The position numbers were made by a program, and so were the translations under genes. A stretch of DNA of 64,000 nucleotides. Origin: Streptomyces sp. SW4 (lineage in GTDB: Bacteria; Actinomycetota; Actinomycetes; Streptomycetales; Streptomycetaceae). Positions 47,717 through 57,139 of this stretch are shown one piece after another (position 1 is the stretch's first letter; every line of letters starts with the position of its first letter). Under the pieces are notes generated by a model. That model worked only from the letters and a program-made list of their open reading frames with translations. It did not search any database and was not told the DNA's origin. The stretch lies in contig QKWM01000004.1 in assembly GCA_003248315.1 (NCBI GenBank), positions 4,957,001 through 5,021,000 of the forward strand, written 5' to 3'.

Positions 47717-49206
47717 GTGCTGAAGAGGGTGTTCGTGGCTCCGGACCCGGGGCGGGTGCGACTGCGCTTCGCCGCCCGGGCCGTCCTCGGCATCGGCCTC
47801 GCCGTCGCCGTCACCGGCCTCGCCGGTCACTCCCTCCCGGGCGCCGTCACCGGCGGCCTGGCCGCGCTGCTCGCCCTGTTCACCGTCACCGACGCCACCG
47901 TCCGCGGCCAGGCGGTCACCACCGCCCTGCTGCCGGTCGTCGGCCTGCCGGTGCTCGCGGCGGCCGCGGAGCTGCACGACCATCCGGTCGCCCGCGACCT
48001 CGCCTTCCTCGCCGTCGTGGGCGCCGGCGTCTACGCCCGGCGCTGGGGCCGCGCGGGCACAGCCTCGGAGTGTTCGCGTTCATGACCTTCTTCGTCGCGC
48101 AGTTCCTGCACGCCACCACCGGCCAGCTCCCCGAGCTGTCCGCCGCCGTGCTGCTCTCCGTGGCGACCGCCGCGGCCGTCCGCTTCGGGCTGTGGTGCTA
48201 CGAGCGCCGGCTCCCGCCGCCGCCCGTGCCCGCACCGCCCGCCGGAACCGGCCTGGCCCGCATCACCACCCGCCAGGCCGTCCAGGCCACCGTAGGCTCC
48301 GGCTTCGCCCTCGTGGTGGGCCAGCTCGTGTCCGGTCAGCGCTGGTACTGGGCCGTCGGCGCCACCTGGTGGATCTTCGTCAACACCACCTCGCGCGGCG
48401 AGACCCTGGTCCGCGGCTTCCGCCGGGTCCTCGGCACCGTCGTCGGCATCGGCCTCGGCCTGCTCGTCGCCGTCCCCCTGGACGGCGCCGTGCTGCCCAC
48501 CGCCGTGCTCACCGCCGTCTGCGTCTTCGGCATCTTCTACACGGCCGCCGTGTCGTACTCCTGGATGATGCTGTGGGTCACGCTGCTGGCCGCGCTGCTC
48601 TACGGCCTGCTGGGCGTCCTCAGCCCCGGCCTGCTCGCGCTGCGGTTCGCCGAGACCGGCGTCGGCGCCCTCGGCGCCGTGCTCGCCGTGCTGCTCGTGC
48701 TGCCGGTCACCACCCACGCGGTCACCGACGCCTGGATCCAGCGGGCCCTGCGCTGCGTCCACGCCTGCACCGCCGAGGCGGCGGCCCGGCTCGCCGGCAC
48801 CGAGGGCGCCGACCCCGCTCCCCGGGTGGCCGAACTCGAGCAGCTGCTCGGCCGGGTCCGGCTGTCGGTCGCCCCGCTGGTGCACCCGCTGAACCCGATG
48901 CTGGGCCGCAAGCGCCGCGCCCGGCGCGTGCTGGACCTGCTGGACGACTGCGCCCGGGAGATCCGCGGCCTGGTCGCGGTCGCCGCCGACCCCGAGGCCT
49001 CGCACGACGCCCGTCTGGCCGCCGCCTGCTGGCGCGTGGAAGCCGCGGTCGAGGCGCTCACCGGCGGCCGGGACCTCCCCGAGCACCCGGACCGCCCGCA
49101 GGCGGCCGAACCCGCGCTGGCCCACCTCCACGGCCTGGAGCGCGCCCTCGCCGAACTCGCCGCGCCGCTGCGCGACGCCTCCCGGCCGCCGCTGGTGGGC
49201 GCCTGA
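47717..49206 (+). CDS. FUSC family membrane exporter
   Basis: A 496-aa protein of the fusaric-acid-resistance/aromatic-acid exporter family. Two hydrophobic blocks (VLGIGLAVAVTGLAGHSLPG.. and GSGFALVVGQLVSGQRWYW..) each carry several helices, with the FUSC signature RGETLVRGFRRVLGTVVGIG. A soluble C-terminal domain of ~150 residues follows. One base is missing near 48058. GTG 47717 follows GGGGGCGG. Control by the divergent Lrp protein and by the leader hairpin is inferred. Confidence 0.85.
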
Positions 49207-49223
49207 ACCGTCCGGTCCTCCAT

Positions 49224-49237
49224 TTGGTCCAGACCAA
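49224..49237. promoter_or_regulatory. DasR-like (dre) operator
   Basis: TTGGTCCAGACCAA, a 14-bp palindrome with a 2-bp centre, closely matches the GntR-family DasR element TGGTCTAGACCA. It lies 54 bp upstream of the lactonase start. DasR responds to glucosamine phosphates in streptomycetes. Confidence 0.6.
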
Positions 49238-49291
49238 GCCCGGACGGCTGCTAGCGTCACCCCGGTCGGCACTGGACGAGAGGGGACCGGG

Positions 49292-50322
49292 GTGGCTCAC
49301 GGCGGCAGACGGATCAGGGCGTTCATCGGGTCGTTCACGGCGGCCGGCGGCCCCGGGATCGTGACGGCGGCCGTCGCCCCCGACAGCGGTGCGCTCACCG
49401 TGCTGAGCACCACCGGCGGCCTGCCCGACCCCTCCTACCTGGCCGTCTCCCCGGACGGCCGCACCCTCTACGCCGTCAGCGAGACCGAGCGGGGCGCGGT
49501 GGCCGCCTACCGCGTGAGCGGCGACCGGCCCGAGCCGGCCGGACCCCCGGTGCCCGTCGGCGGCAGCGGCCCCACCCACCTGTGCCTGCACGACGGCCAC
49601 GTGCTGACCGCCGACTACGGCTCGGGCAGTGTCACCGCCGTCCCGGTCCGCCCCGACGGCGGCCTCGCCCCGGCCGCGTCCGGCGTGTTCCGGCACACCG
49701 GTTCCGGCCCGCACCCGGTACGGCAGCAGGGGCCGCACGCCCACCAGGTGCAGCCCGACCCGGGCGGACGGTGGGCCGTCGCCGTCGACCTCGGCACCGA
49801 CTCGGTGTGGGTGACCTCGCTGACGGACGGCGCGCCGACCCTGCACCGGGAGGTCGCCCTGCGCCCCGGCTCCGGGCCGCGCCACCTCGCCTTCCACCCG
49901 GGCGGCTCGCTGGCGTACGTGGTCAACGAACTGACGCCGACGGTCACCGTCTGCGGCTGGGACCCGGCCGACGGCATGCTCCGGCCGCTCACCGAGACAC
50001 CGGTGCTGCCCGGCGCCCCGCCGGCGACGCCTACCCGTCCGGCATCGTCGTCTCGCCCGACGGGCGCTTCGTGTGGACCGCGACACGCGGCGAGGACGTG
50101 CTGTCGGTGTTCGCCGTCGACGGTCAGTCGCTGCGGCCGGCCGGCACCGTCCCCTGCGGCGGCCACTGGCCGCGGGCGCTCGCCGCGTCACGGGGCTTCC
50201 TGTACGTGGCGAACGAGCGCTCCGGGGACGTCACCTGGTTCGCGCTGGACCCGGCCACCGGCCTGCCGCGCCGGGCCGGCGCGATCGACGTCCCGGCGGC
50301 CTCCTGCGTGGTCTTCGGCTGA
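49292..50322 (+). CDS. lactonase family beta-propeller protein
   Basis: A seven-bladed propeller of the 6-phosphogluconolactonase (PF10282) type, 343 aa. Repeats include FIGSFTAAGGPGIVTAAVAP, YLAVSPDGRTLYAVSE, GPRHLAFHPGGSLAYVVNEL and SGIVVSPDGRFVWTATRGED. No signal peptide. One base is missing near 50025. GTG 49292 follows GAGAGGGGACC. True substrates of this family vary; sugar lactones are plausible. A DasR-like site upstream links it to aminosugar control. Confidence 0.85.
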
Positions 50323-50346
50323 ACCGAGCGGCTGCCGCACGGCGAA

Positions 50347-50373
50347 GGGCCCGCTCCCCGGGGGAGCGGGCCC
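50347..50373. terminator. bidirectional hairpin terminator
   Basis: GGGCCCGCTCC pairs with GGAGCGGGCCC around a CCGGG loop between the convergent lactonase and chelatase genes. The stem is perfect and all but one pair is G-C. Confidence 0.75.
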
Positions 50374-50404
50374 TCGTGGGCTTACGGGACGAGCGGCGTC
50401 CGCG

Positions 50405-51326
50405 TCAGCGGACCGGCGCCCCCTGCGGCTGCTGCGGCGAGATGCCCAGCGCCGTCGTGTACTTGGCCAGGGCCAGCTTGCCGATCGCCGGGTACGCGCC
50501 CAGCGGCTCGGCGGCGGCGCAGCCGGCCTCCTTGGCGGCCTCCTCCAGCAGGCTCGCGTCGATCTCGGGACCGATCAGGTACGGAGCCAGCGCCAGCTGC
50601 TGCGAGCCCGAGGAACGCAGCTGCTCGGCCACGGACGCGATCGAGCCCTCCTGGTCCAGCGCCGCGGCCATCACCGGCACGGCCAGCCGGGCGGCGAGCA
50701 GCATGCCGGTGATCCCGGCCGCCTGCACGGCCTCGTCACCGCCGACGGAGGCCAGGATGATGCCGTCGGCGGCGGTCGCCACGGTGAACAGCCGGGCCCG
50801 GTCGGCCCGCGCCAGGCCGGCCTCGGACAGCCGCACATGCAGCGCCTCGGCGAGCAGCGGGTGCGGGCCGAGGACGTCGGTCAGCTCGGCCGCGACCCTG
50901 CTGTCCATCACGGCCTGGCGGACCTGGCGCAGCAGCGCGCTGTCCGGCCCGGCGAGCAGCGGTACGACCACCGCGACGGGACCGTCCGGCTCCTTGGCCT
51001 CGACACCGGCGGCGAGCGCCTGCTCGTAGCGGGCGGTGCGCTCGTCGGCGGCATGGGCCAGCACGGACTGGAGCGACGGGAACTCCCGTCGTCCCCGTCG
51101 AGGTACCCGATCCGCGCGTCCAGGCCGGGCAGCTCGGAGCGCGCGATGCTCACGACCTCCTCGGCGAGCCCTCGCGTGGCGCTACTGGGCGTGCCCGGCA
51201 CCGCGAGGACGAGCGCGGGCGCGCCCTCGGGAGCCACCAGGGGTTCGGGACGGCGGTGCCGTCCGGGCTGGCGGGGGCGCGGCATTCGTACTGGCAGGCC
51301 GGACGCGGGCCCAGTGGGGAGCTCAT
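50405..51326 (-). CDS. CbiX-type sirohydrochlorin chelatase
   Basis: A cobalt/iron chelatase-like protein with duplicated CbiX halves, predicted to insert a metal into sirohydrochlorin. Landmarks are LVLAVPGTPSSATRGLAEEV (first half, replacing the usual HGS start), VAVVVPLLAGPDSALLRQV and SQQLALAPYLIGPEID. The usual first metal-ligand His near the N-terminus is not evident. Two bases are missing (near 51238 and 51088); corrected length is 307 aa. ATG 51324-51326 starts MSSPLGPRPACQYECRAPAS. Confidence 0.75.
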
Positions 51327-51462
51327 GGCGCCGCATGTTACTGGCTCGGCGGGCTCCCCTGTTCGGGAGGGTGCAGGTGAGCGGTATCCGTCCGGTTTTG
51401 TCGGAAGAGTGATGTACGGATCGGACGACATCGGCACGATTCCCCTCCTTGACGGGCGCAAT

Positions 51463-52441
51463 TCAGCCACCGGCGAGGGTCGTCACCGTCAGCATCCTCG
51501 GATCCCCCGGAAGGGTGAACGACCCGGTGGTCAGGTCCACCGCGATGCGCACCGACCCGTCGAGCGGATCGCCGGCCGCCGGCACCACACGCGCATGCGG
51601 CAGCCGTCTCGCCAGCTCCTCCTCCAGCGGTACGACGATCGGGGCGCCCGCTCTGAGGAGCCCGCCGGTGACGGCCACCAGGGGAGCGCCCTCGGCCGGG
51701 CAGACGGCCGCGGCCGAGTCGGCCATGTGCCGGGCGGCGTCGCGCAGGATCCCGGCGGCCACCGGGTCGGTCTCCGCGCAGGCGGCCACCTCGGGCGCGA
51801 AGGAGGCGAGAACGGCGGGCCGGTCCGGCCGGGGTACAGCCGCCCCGGCAGTCCCGGCGCCGGCCCGAACCGCTTCTCGGCCCGGGCGAGCAGCGCCGCC
51901 GAACCCCCTCGCGTCCGTCGTGGGCGCGCAGCGCGGCCTCCAGCCCCGCCCGCCCGATCCAGGCGCCGCCGCCGCAGTCGCCCAGCAGATGACCCCAGCC
52001 GTCCGCGCGGCGCCACCGGAGCAGATCGGTACCGACCGCGACGAGGCCCGTGCCGGCGGCGACCACGGCACCGGGCCGCGGGCCCAGCGCGCCCACATAG
52101 GCGGTGACCGCGTCGGCGGCCAGCGCGACCGTCCGTGCGCCCAGCTCCCGTTCCAGGGCGCCCGGCAGCTCGGCGCGCAGCGCGTCGCCCAGCGTGGCGA
52201 GCCCGGCCGCCCCGACGACGACGGTGCCGATCCGGGTGGCACCGGTCTCCCCGCACAGGGCCCGCGCCATCGGCAGCAGCTGCTCCAGCAGGTGCCCCGG
52301 GTCGATGCCCGCCGCACCCGTGCGCACCGGCTCCCGCGAGTCACGCCGCCCCAGCACACCGCGCTCGGCGGTGCCGGCCACGACGCGCAGCCCGGAGCCG
52401 CCGGAGTCGACCGCCAGGAAGGCGGGGGAGCCGGCCGTCAC
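51463..52441 (-). CDS. N-acetylglucosamine kinase-like ATPase (BadF/BadG family)
   Basis: An ASKHA-fold kinase. Phosphate-1 motif LAVDSGGSGLRVVAG, then GAAGLATLGDALR, AAGTGLVAVG, and DGWGHLLGDCGGGAWIGR, the last typical of GlcNAc kinases. Two bases are missing (near 51902 and 51835); corrected length is 326 aa. GTG 52439-52441 overlaps the ung stop, so it is translationally coupled to ung. The DasR-like site 2 kb away fits an aminosugar role, but the substrate is not proven. Confidence 0.85.
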
Positions 52442-53115
52442 GGCAGACGCCAGTCCACCGGCTGGCCCCCCATCTGCATCAGCAGGTCGTTGGCCCTGCT
52501 GAACGGGCGGGAGCCGAAGAACCCGCGGTCGGCGGACATCGGCGAAGGGTGGGCGGACTCCACCGCGGGCAGCCTGCCGAGCAGCGGCCGCAGATTGCGG
52601 GCGTCGCGGCCCCAGAGGATGGACACCAGCGGCTTGCCGCGTCCGGCCAGGGCGCGGATCGCCTGCTCGGTGACCTCCTCCCAGCCCTTCCCGCGGTGCG
52701 CCCCGGGCTTGCGCGGAGCCGTGGTCAGCGCCCGGTTGAGCAGCAGCACCCCCTGCCGCGTCCAGGGGGTGAGATCCCCGTTGGACGGCTGGGGCACGCC
52801 CAGGTCGGAGTGCAGTTCCCGGAAGATGTTGACGAGGCTGCCCGGCAGCGGACGCACCTCGGGCGCGACCGAGAAGGACAGTCCCACGGCGTGCCCCGGG
52901 GTGGGGTAGGGGTCCTGTCCGACGATCAGGACCCGCACCTCGTCGAAGGGCTGCTGGAAGGCCCGAAGGACGTTCGGCCCGGCCGGGAGGTAGGTGCGCC
53001 CGGCGGCGATCTCCGCGCGCAGGAACTCGCCCATGGCGGTGATCCGCCCGGCGACCGGTTCCAGGGCCTTCGCCCAGCCCGCTTCGACGATCTCATGCAA
53101 GGGTCGTGGTGCCAC
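52438..53115 (-). CDS. ung: uracil-DNA glycosylase
   Basis: Family 1 uracil-DNA glycosylase, 225 aa, intact; it removes uracil from DNA to start base-excision repair. The catalytic motif is GQDPYPTPGHAVGLSF, and the His loop is HPSPMSADRGFFGSRPF. GTG 53113-53115 gives VAPRPLHEIVEAGW with AGGGTGA eight bases upstream; GTG 53122-53124 would add three residues. It precedes the kinase gene. Confidence 0.95.
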   Translation of the reverse strand: MAPRPLHEIVEAGWAKALEPVAGRITAMGEFLRAEIAAGRTYLPAGPNVLRAFQQPFDEVRVLIVGQDPYPTPGHAVGLSFSVAPEVRPLPGSLVNIFRELHSDLGVPQPSNGDLTPWTRQGVLLLNRALTTAPRKPGAHRGKGWEEVTEQAIRALAGRGKPLVSILWGRDARNLRPLLGRLPAVESAHPSPMSADRGFFGSRPFSRANDLLMQMGGQPVDWRLP

Positions 53116-53197
53116 GGCCGTCACCCTACTGCCGTACGGGCGGGGCCGATCAACCGGTGGCCGGCCTCCGGGCGCCGGCCCCGCCCCCCGGCCCGGC

Positions 53198-54292
53198 TCA
53201 TCCGACGACCGCGGCCCGCACGCACAGCACGTCCGGCAGGTGGGAGGCCAACTGCCGCCAGCTGTCGCCGTCGTCGGCGGACGCGAACACCTCGCCGTTG
53301 CGGTTGCCGAAGTAGACGCCCGCACGGCCGCCGTCGTCGGCGTCGTCGGTGCACAGCGCGTCGCGCAGCACCGTGCCGTAGTGGTCCTCCTGCGGCAGGC
53401 CCGCCGAGAGCGGCTCCCAGCTCTTGCCCGCGTCCGCCGTGCGGAAGACGCGGCAGCGCCGGCCGGCCGGCACCCGGTCCGCGTCGGCGTTGATCGGGAA
53501 CACGTAGGCCGTGTCGCCCCGGTGCGGGTGGGCGGCCGCCGCGAAGCCGAACGTGGACGGCAGGCCCTCGCCGATGTCCGTCCAGTGGGCGCCCGCGTCG
53601 TCGCTGCGGTACACGCCCCAGTGGTTCTGCAGATACAGCCGGTCCGGCTGGGCGGCGTCCCGGGCGACCTTGTGCACGCACTGGCCGAACTCCGGGTTCG
53701 GGTCCGGCAGGAACACCGCCGACACACCGGAGTTCGAGGGCTCCCAGGTCGCGCCGCCGTCCAGCGTGCGGAAGACGCCCGCGGTCGAGACGGCGACGGT
53801 GACGGCCCGCGGGTCGCGGGCGTCGGTGAGCACCGTGTGCAGGCCCTCACCGCCGCCGCCGGGCACCCACCGCGACCGCGTCGGGTGCTCCCACAGCGGC
53901 CGGACCAGCTCGAAGGTCTCCCCGCGGTCCTCCGAGCGGTACAGCGCGGCCGGTTCGGTGCCCGCGTACACCACGTCCGGCTCCGCGGCGGCCGGGTGCA
54001 GCTGCCAGACCCGCTCCAGCGAAGCGCCCGTGTCCTTGGGGAACTTGACGGCCGGCTGCGCCGGTTCCGTCCAGGTCCGGCCCAGGTCGTCGGAGTGGAA
54101 CACCGACGGACCCCAGTGCGAGCTGTCGCCGCCGGCCAGCAGCCGCGGGGTGTCGCCGCGGGTGTCGACGGCCACCGAGTACACGGCCTGCGCGTTGAAG
54201 TAGGGGCTTTCGTCGAACTCCCAGGTGCCACCCCGCCGGCGCCCGATGAACAGGCCCTTGCGGGTGCCCACGGCGAGCAGTACCTCGGTCAT
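53198..54292 (-). CDS. BNR/sortilin-type beta-propeller protein
   Basis: An intact 364-aa protein with BNR (Asp-box) repeats: SDDLGRTWTEPAQP, SEDRGETFELVRP, TLDGGATWEPSNS, SDDAGAHWTDIGE, TADAGKSWEPLSA and SADDGDSWRQLAS. Such repeats fold as a sialidase-like propeller, but catalytic sialidase residues are not apparent. No signal peptide, so it is probably cytoplasmic. ATG 54290-54292 follows GGAGGTGATC. Function unknown. Confidence 0.85.
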   Translation of the reverse strand: MTEVLLAVGTRKGLFIGRRRGGTWEFDESPYFNAQAVYSVAVDTRGDTPRLLAGGDSSHWGPSVFHSDDLGRTWTEPAQPAVKFPKDTGASLERVWQLHPAAAEPDVVYAGTEPAALYRSEDRGETFELVRPLWEHPTRSRWVPGGGGEGLHTVLTDARDPRAVTVAVSTAGVFRTLDGGATWEPSNSGVSAVFLPDPNPEFGQCVHKVARDAAQPDRLYLQNHWGVYRSDDAGAHWTDIGEGLPSTFGFAAAAHPHRGDTAYVFPINADADRVPAGRRCRVFRTADAGKSWEPLSAGLPQEDHYGTVLRDALCTDDADDGGRAGVYFGNRNGEVFASADDGDSWRQLASHLPDVLCVRAAVVG

Positions 54293-54378
54293 GCCGATCA
54301 CCTCCGCGGCGTCCTCGTCGACGCCTTCGTCCCGGACACCGGCCAGTCTGCACCCGGGCACTGACAATCACCTCCGGA

Positions 54379-54414
54379 CCCGGCATCGCCGCATGTCGCA
54401 GCGGCGATGCCGGG
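54379..54414 (-). terminator. hairpin downstream of pectate lyase
   Basis: CCCGGCATCGCCGC pairs perfectly with GCGGCGATGCCGGG around an 8-nt loop, 25 bp past the pectate lyase stop. There is no T-run, as is common in streptomycete terminators. Confidence 0.75.
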
Positions 54415-54438
54415 CCCGTGGAGGACAGCGGCGGCGGG

Positions 54439-55235
54439 TCAGCGGTAGGTGATGTCGGACGCCGCGTACCGGCAGTGCGTGCCGTCGGGGCCGGAGCCGG
54501 CGGAGTCCGGCTCGTCGCCGTCGTCGTTGCCGATGTACTTCTGGCAGGGGACGATCTTGCGGCCGGTGTCCCCGACGATCGTGATGTTCCGCAGGGTCGC
54601 GCTGTCGCCGTAGTTGGTGTTGATGCCGACGATCCGGCTGCCCTTCCAGGTCACCTCGATGCCGCTGAGGTTGATCGTCCGCTTGTACTGCGTGGAGCAG
54701 TTGCCGCAGGAGCGGACGAAGGTGCCGAAGTTCTGGACGGCGAAGCCGGAGACGTTCAGCGTCCCGGCCCCGTTGAACTGGAACACCTTGTCATCGGCCT
54801 CCCTGGCGCCGCCGCCGGTGACCGTGTAGACGTTCGAGGAGGAGGAGCCCCGGAAGGTGGCCGCGTCCTCGCCGACGTCCTCCCACCAGACGTTCTGCAG
54901 CGTGCAGCTGCCCTTGCAGTGGATGCCGTCGGCCGCCGGGGCGCCGATGATGACGTTCTTGAGCACGGCGCCCGGGGCCAGCTCCAGGATCGGTCCCTGG
55001 TCCTCGTCCTGGCCGCCGGAGCCGAGGTCGCCGGTCCCGTACAGGCGCTTCATCCCGTAGTCCTTGGTGCCGGAGACGGGGATGGTGGCGGAGACGCCCT
55101 GGCTGCCGTTGGGCGTCGGCCAGGTGGCGGCACCGGCCGGGACGCCGTGGTAGTCATGACCATGCCAACCGAGAGGGCGAGCGTGGCCAGGGCGCCGGTC
55201 AGTGCGCGGGTGCGTGGTCGTGTCGCAGAAGTCAT
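54439..55235 (-). CDS. secreted pectate lyase, PL3 family
   Basis: An extracellular enzyme that cleaves polygalacturonate by beta-elimination. ATG 55233-55235 follows AGGAGGG; the signal is RALTGALATLALSVGMVMTT. The PL3 body includes GSGGQDEDQGPILELAPGAV, IGAPAADGIHCKGSCTLQNV and VWWEDVGEDAATFRG, with Cys pairs typical of the family. One base is missing near 55145; corrected length is 265 aa. A LacI-type palindrome upstream suggests sugar induction. Confidence 0.9.
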
Positions 55236-55360
55236 GTTCCGGACCCTCCTGTGAAGTGGGGTGTGGGAGACGAGTCACGTACATGGACGCTGTTCTGCAT
55301 CCCGCTCAGCACCGGGCTGTTCGGCGCCTGCGGGTCACTCTGCTGAACGGAACGTAGAGG

Positions 55361-55372
55361 GCAAGCGCTTTC
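55361..55372. promoter_or_regulatory. LacI-family operator upstream of pectate lyase
   Basis: GCAAGCGCTTTC has the AAGCGCTT core of LacI/GalR-family sites that control polysaccharide-degrading genes. It is 126 bp upstream of the pectate lyase start. Confidence 0.5.
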
Positions 55373-55398
55373 TAGTCAACGCCTGGAACCAAAAGAGG

Positions 55399-55431
55399 CC
55401 CCGCCCGCCGGCAGGAGCCGGCGGAGCGGGG
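55399..55431 (-). terminator. intrinsic terminator of the flavin oxidoreductase
   Basis: A GC stem (CCCCGCCCGCCGGC against GCCGGCGGAGCGGGG, one bulge, AGGA loop) lies 41 bp past the oxidoreductase stop. On the minus strand it runs into CCTCTTTT, giving a short T-tract. Confidence 0.75.
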
Positions 55432-55471
55432 TGCGGGGTGCGGGGGTGCGGTGCCGGTCGCCCGGCCGCCG

Positions 55472-56548
55472 TCACACCGAGCGGTGGTACGGGTCCGGCA
55501 CGTGGACCTCGCCGCCCAGCTCCCGGGCGGCGTGCCGGGCCCAGGAGGGGTTGCGCAGCAGCTCACGGCCGAGGAGCACCGCGTCCGCCTCGCCGTTGGC
55601 GATGATCTTCTCCGCCTGTTCGGTCTCGGTGATCAGCCCCACCGCGGCGACCGGCAGCGAGGTCTCGGCCTTGACCCGCGCGGCGAACGGCACCTGGTAC
55701 CCCGGACCGACCGGGATGCGGGCGCCGGGGTGTTGCCGCCGGTGGAGACGTCGAGCAGGTCGACGCCGTGCGCCTGGAGCTCGCGGGCGAAGCGGACGGT
55801 GTCGTCGGCCGTCCAGCCGCCCTCCTCCAGCCACTCGGTGGCCGAGATCCGGAAGAACAGCGGCTTGTCCTCGGGCCACACCGCCCGGACGGCGTCGACC
55901 ACCTCGAGGGCGAAGCGGGTGCGGTTCTCGTAGGAGCCGCCGTAGGCGTCGGTGCGGTGGTTGGACAGCGGCGACAGGAACTCGTTGATCAGGTACCCGT
56001 GCGCGCCGTGGATCTCGGCGATCTCGAAGCCGGCGGCGAGGGCCCGGCGGGCCGCCTCGGCGAACTGGCCCACCACCTGCCGGATCTGCTCGGCCGTCAG
56101 CTCGGCCGGGACCGGGTGGCGCTCGTCGAACGCGAGCGCGCTGGGTGCCACCGGCTGCCAGCCGTGCGCCTCGGGCCGACCGGCGCCCCGCCCTTCCAGG
56201 TCCGGTCGGTCGAGGCCTTGCGTCCGGCGTGGGCGAGCTGGATCGCGGGCACGGTGTTCTGCGACCGCAGGAAGGCGGTGATCCGGCGGAACGCCTCGAC
56301 CTGCGTGTCGTTCCACAGGCCCAGGTCGTACGGGGAGATGCGGCCCTCCGGGGACACGCCCGTGGCCTCCACGACGATCAGGCCCGTCCCGCCGGTCGCG
56401 CGGGCCGCGTAGTGGGCGAAGTGCCAGTCGCCGGGGGCGCCGGTCAGGGGCCCCTCCGGCGCGGCCGAGTACTGGCACATCGGGGGCATCCACACCCGGT
56501 TCGGGATGGTCACGTCGCGCAGGGTGAGGGCTGGAAAAGGGTGGTCAC
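55472..56548 (-). CDS. NADH:flavin oxidoreductase, old yellow enzyme (YqjM-like)
   Basis: An FMN-dependent ene-reductase, 359 aa after three single-base corrections (near 56530, 56178 and 55728). GTG 56546-56548 (VTTLFQPLTLRDVTIPNRVW) follows GGGAG. YqjM-like features are PMCQYSA with the FMN-tuning Cys, QLAHAGRKAS, IHGAHGYLINEFLSP with the active-site His pair, and ADAVLLGRELLRNP. It reduces activated alkenes with NAD(P)H and often responds to electrophiles. It is divergent from an ArsR regulator with two palindromes between. Confidence 0.92.
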
Positions 56549-56588
56549 GGCTGGTGCTCCCATTCGTCGCGGGACCGGAGGACGTTCG

Positions 56589-56604
56589 TACGATAACCAT
56601 CGTA
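56589..56604. promoter_or_regulatory. ArsR-type operator copy 1
   Basis: TACGAT-AACC-ATCGTA, a perfect 16-bp inverted repeat, lies 41 bp upstream of the oxidoreductase start. Confidence 0.65.
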
Positions 56605-56621
56605 GTACGGGGATGTCAAAC

Positions 56622-56637
56622 TACGATGGCTCTCGTA
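56622..56637. promoter_or_regulatory. ArsR-type operator copy 2
   Basis: TACGA-N6-TCGTA shares its arms with copy 1 and lies 35 bp upstream of the arsR start. The two centres are 33 bp apart, about three helical turns. Confidence 0.6.
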
Positions 56638-56671
56638 CAATGAAGGGGCCCCCGGACGAACTGGAGCCGCA

Positions 56672-57031
56672 GTGACCCCCGCCGCACCCGCCACCAGCAG
56701 CCGTGACCTGCCGCACCCGGCGCGCGAGGAGATCCGGCTGGAGGGCGTCCTGCACGCGCTCGCCGACCCCATGCGGCTGAGGATCGTGCGGGAACTGGCC
56801 GCCGAGAGCGACGAGCTGTCCTGTTCGCACTTCGTCCTGCCGGTCACCAAGTCGACCACCACGCACCACTTCCGCGTGCTGCGCGAGAGCGGCGTGATCC
56901 GGCAGTGCTACCGGGGCACCGCCAAGATGAACGGCCTGCGCCGGGACGACCTGGACGGCCTCTTCCCCGGGCTGCTCGACGCGATCCTCGCCGCCGCCGC
57001 GCGCCAGGCGGCCGGGCCCGCCGACGGCTGA
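56672..57031 (+). CDS. ArsR-family regulator
   Basis: An intact 119-aa winged-helix regulator: REEIRLEGVLHALADPMRLR then SCSHFVLPVTKSTTTHHFRV as recognition helix region. It has a single Cys (SCSH) near the HTH and Cys in RQCYRG, so redox or electrophile sensing is possible; the classical metal box ELCVCDL is absent. GTG 56672 follows GGAG. Shared palindromes indicate control of the divergent ene-reductase. Confidence 0.9.
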   Translation: MTPAAPATSSRDLPHPAREEIRLEGVLHALADPMRLRIVRELAAESDELSCSHFVLPVTKSTTTHHFRVLRESGVIRQCYRGTAKMNGLRRDDLDGLFPGLLDAILAAAARQAAGPADG

Positions 57032-57139
57032 CCCGCCCCGGCGGGGCCACACCCGCCTGCGCGGCCCCGCGTTACCGCCCCGCCTCCCCCGAGCGGCGTG
57101 CGCCCGCGCACGGCCCCGCTGCCGCACCCGGCTCCCGCC

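Noticed and set aside
47622..47723. A 33-codon upstream open frame ending over the FUSC start, as a leader peptide
   Set aside because: Its ATG lies within the predicted -10 box and it has no ribosome-binding site, so it would not be transcribed from the proposed promoter.
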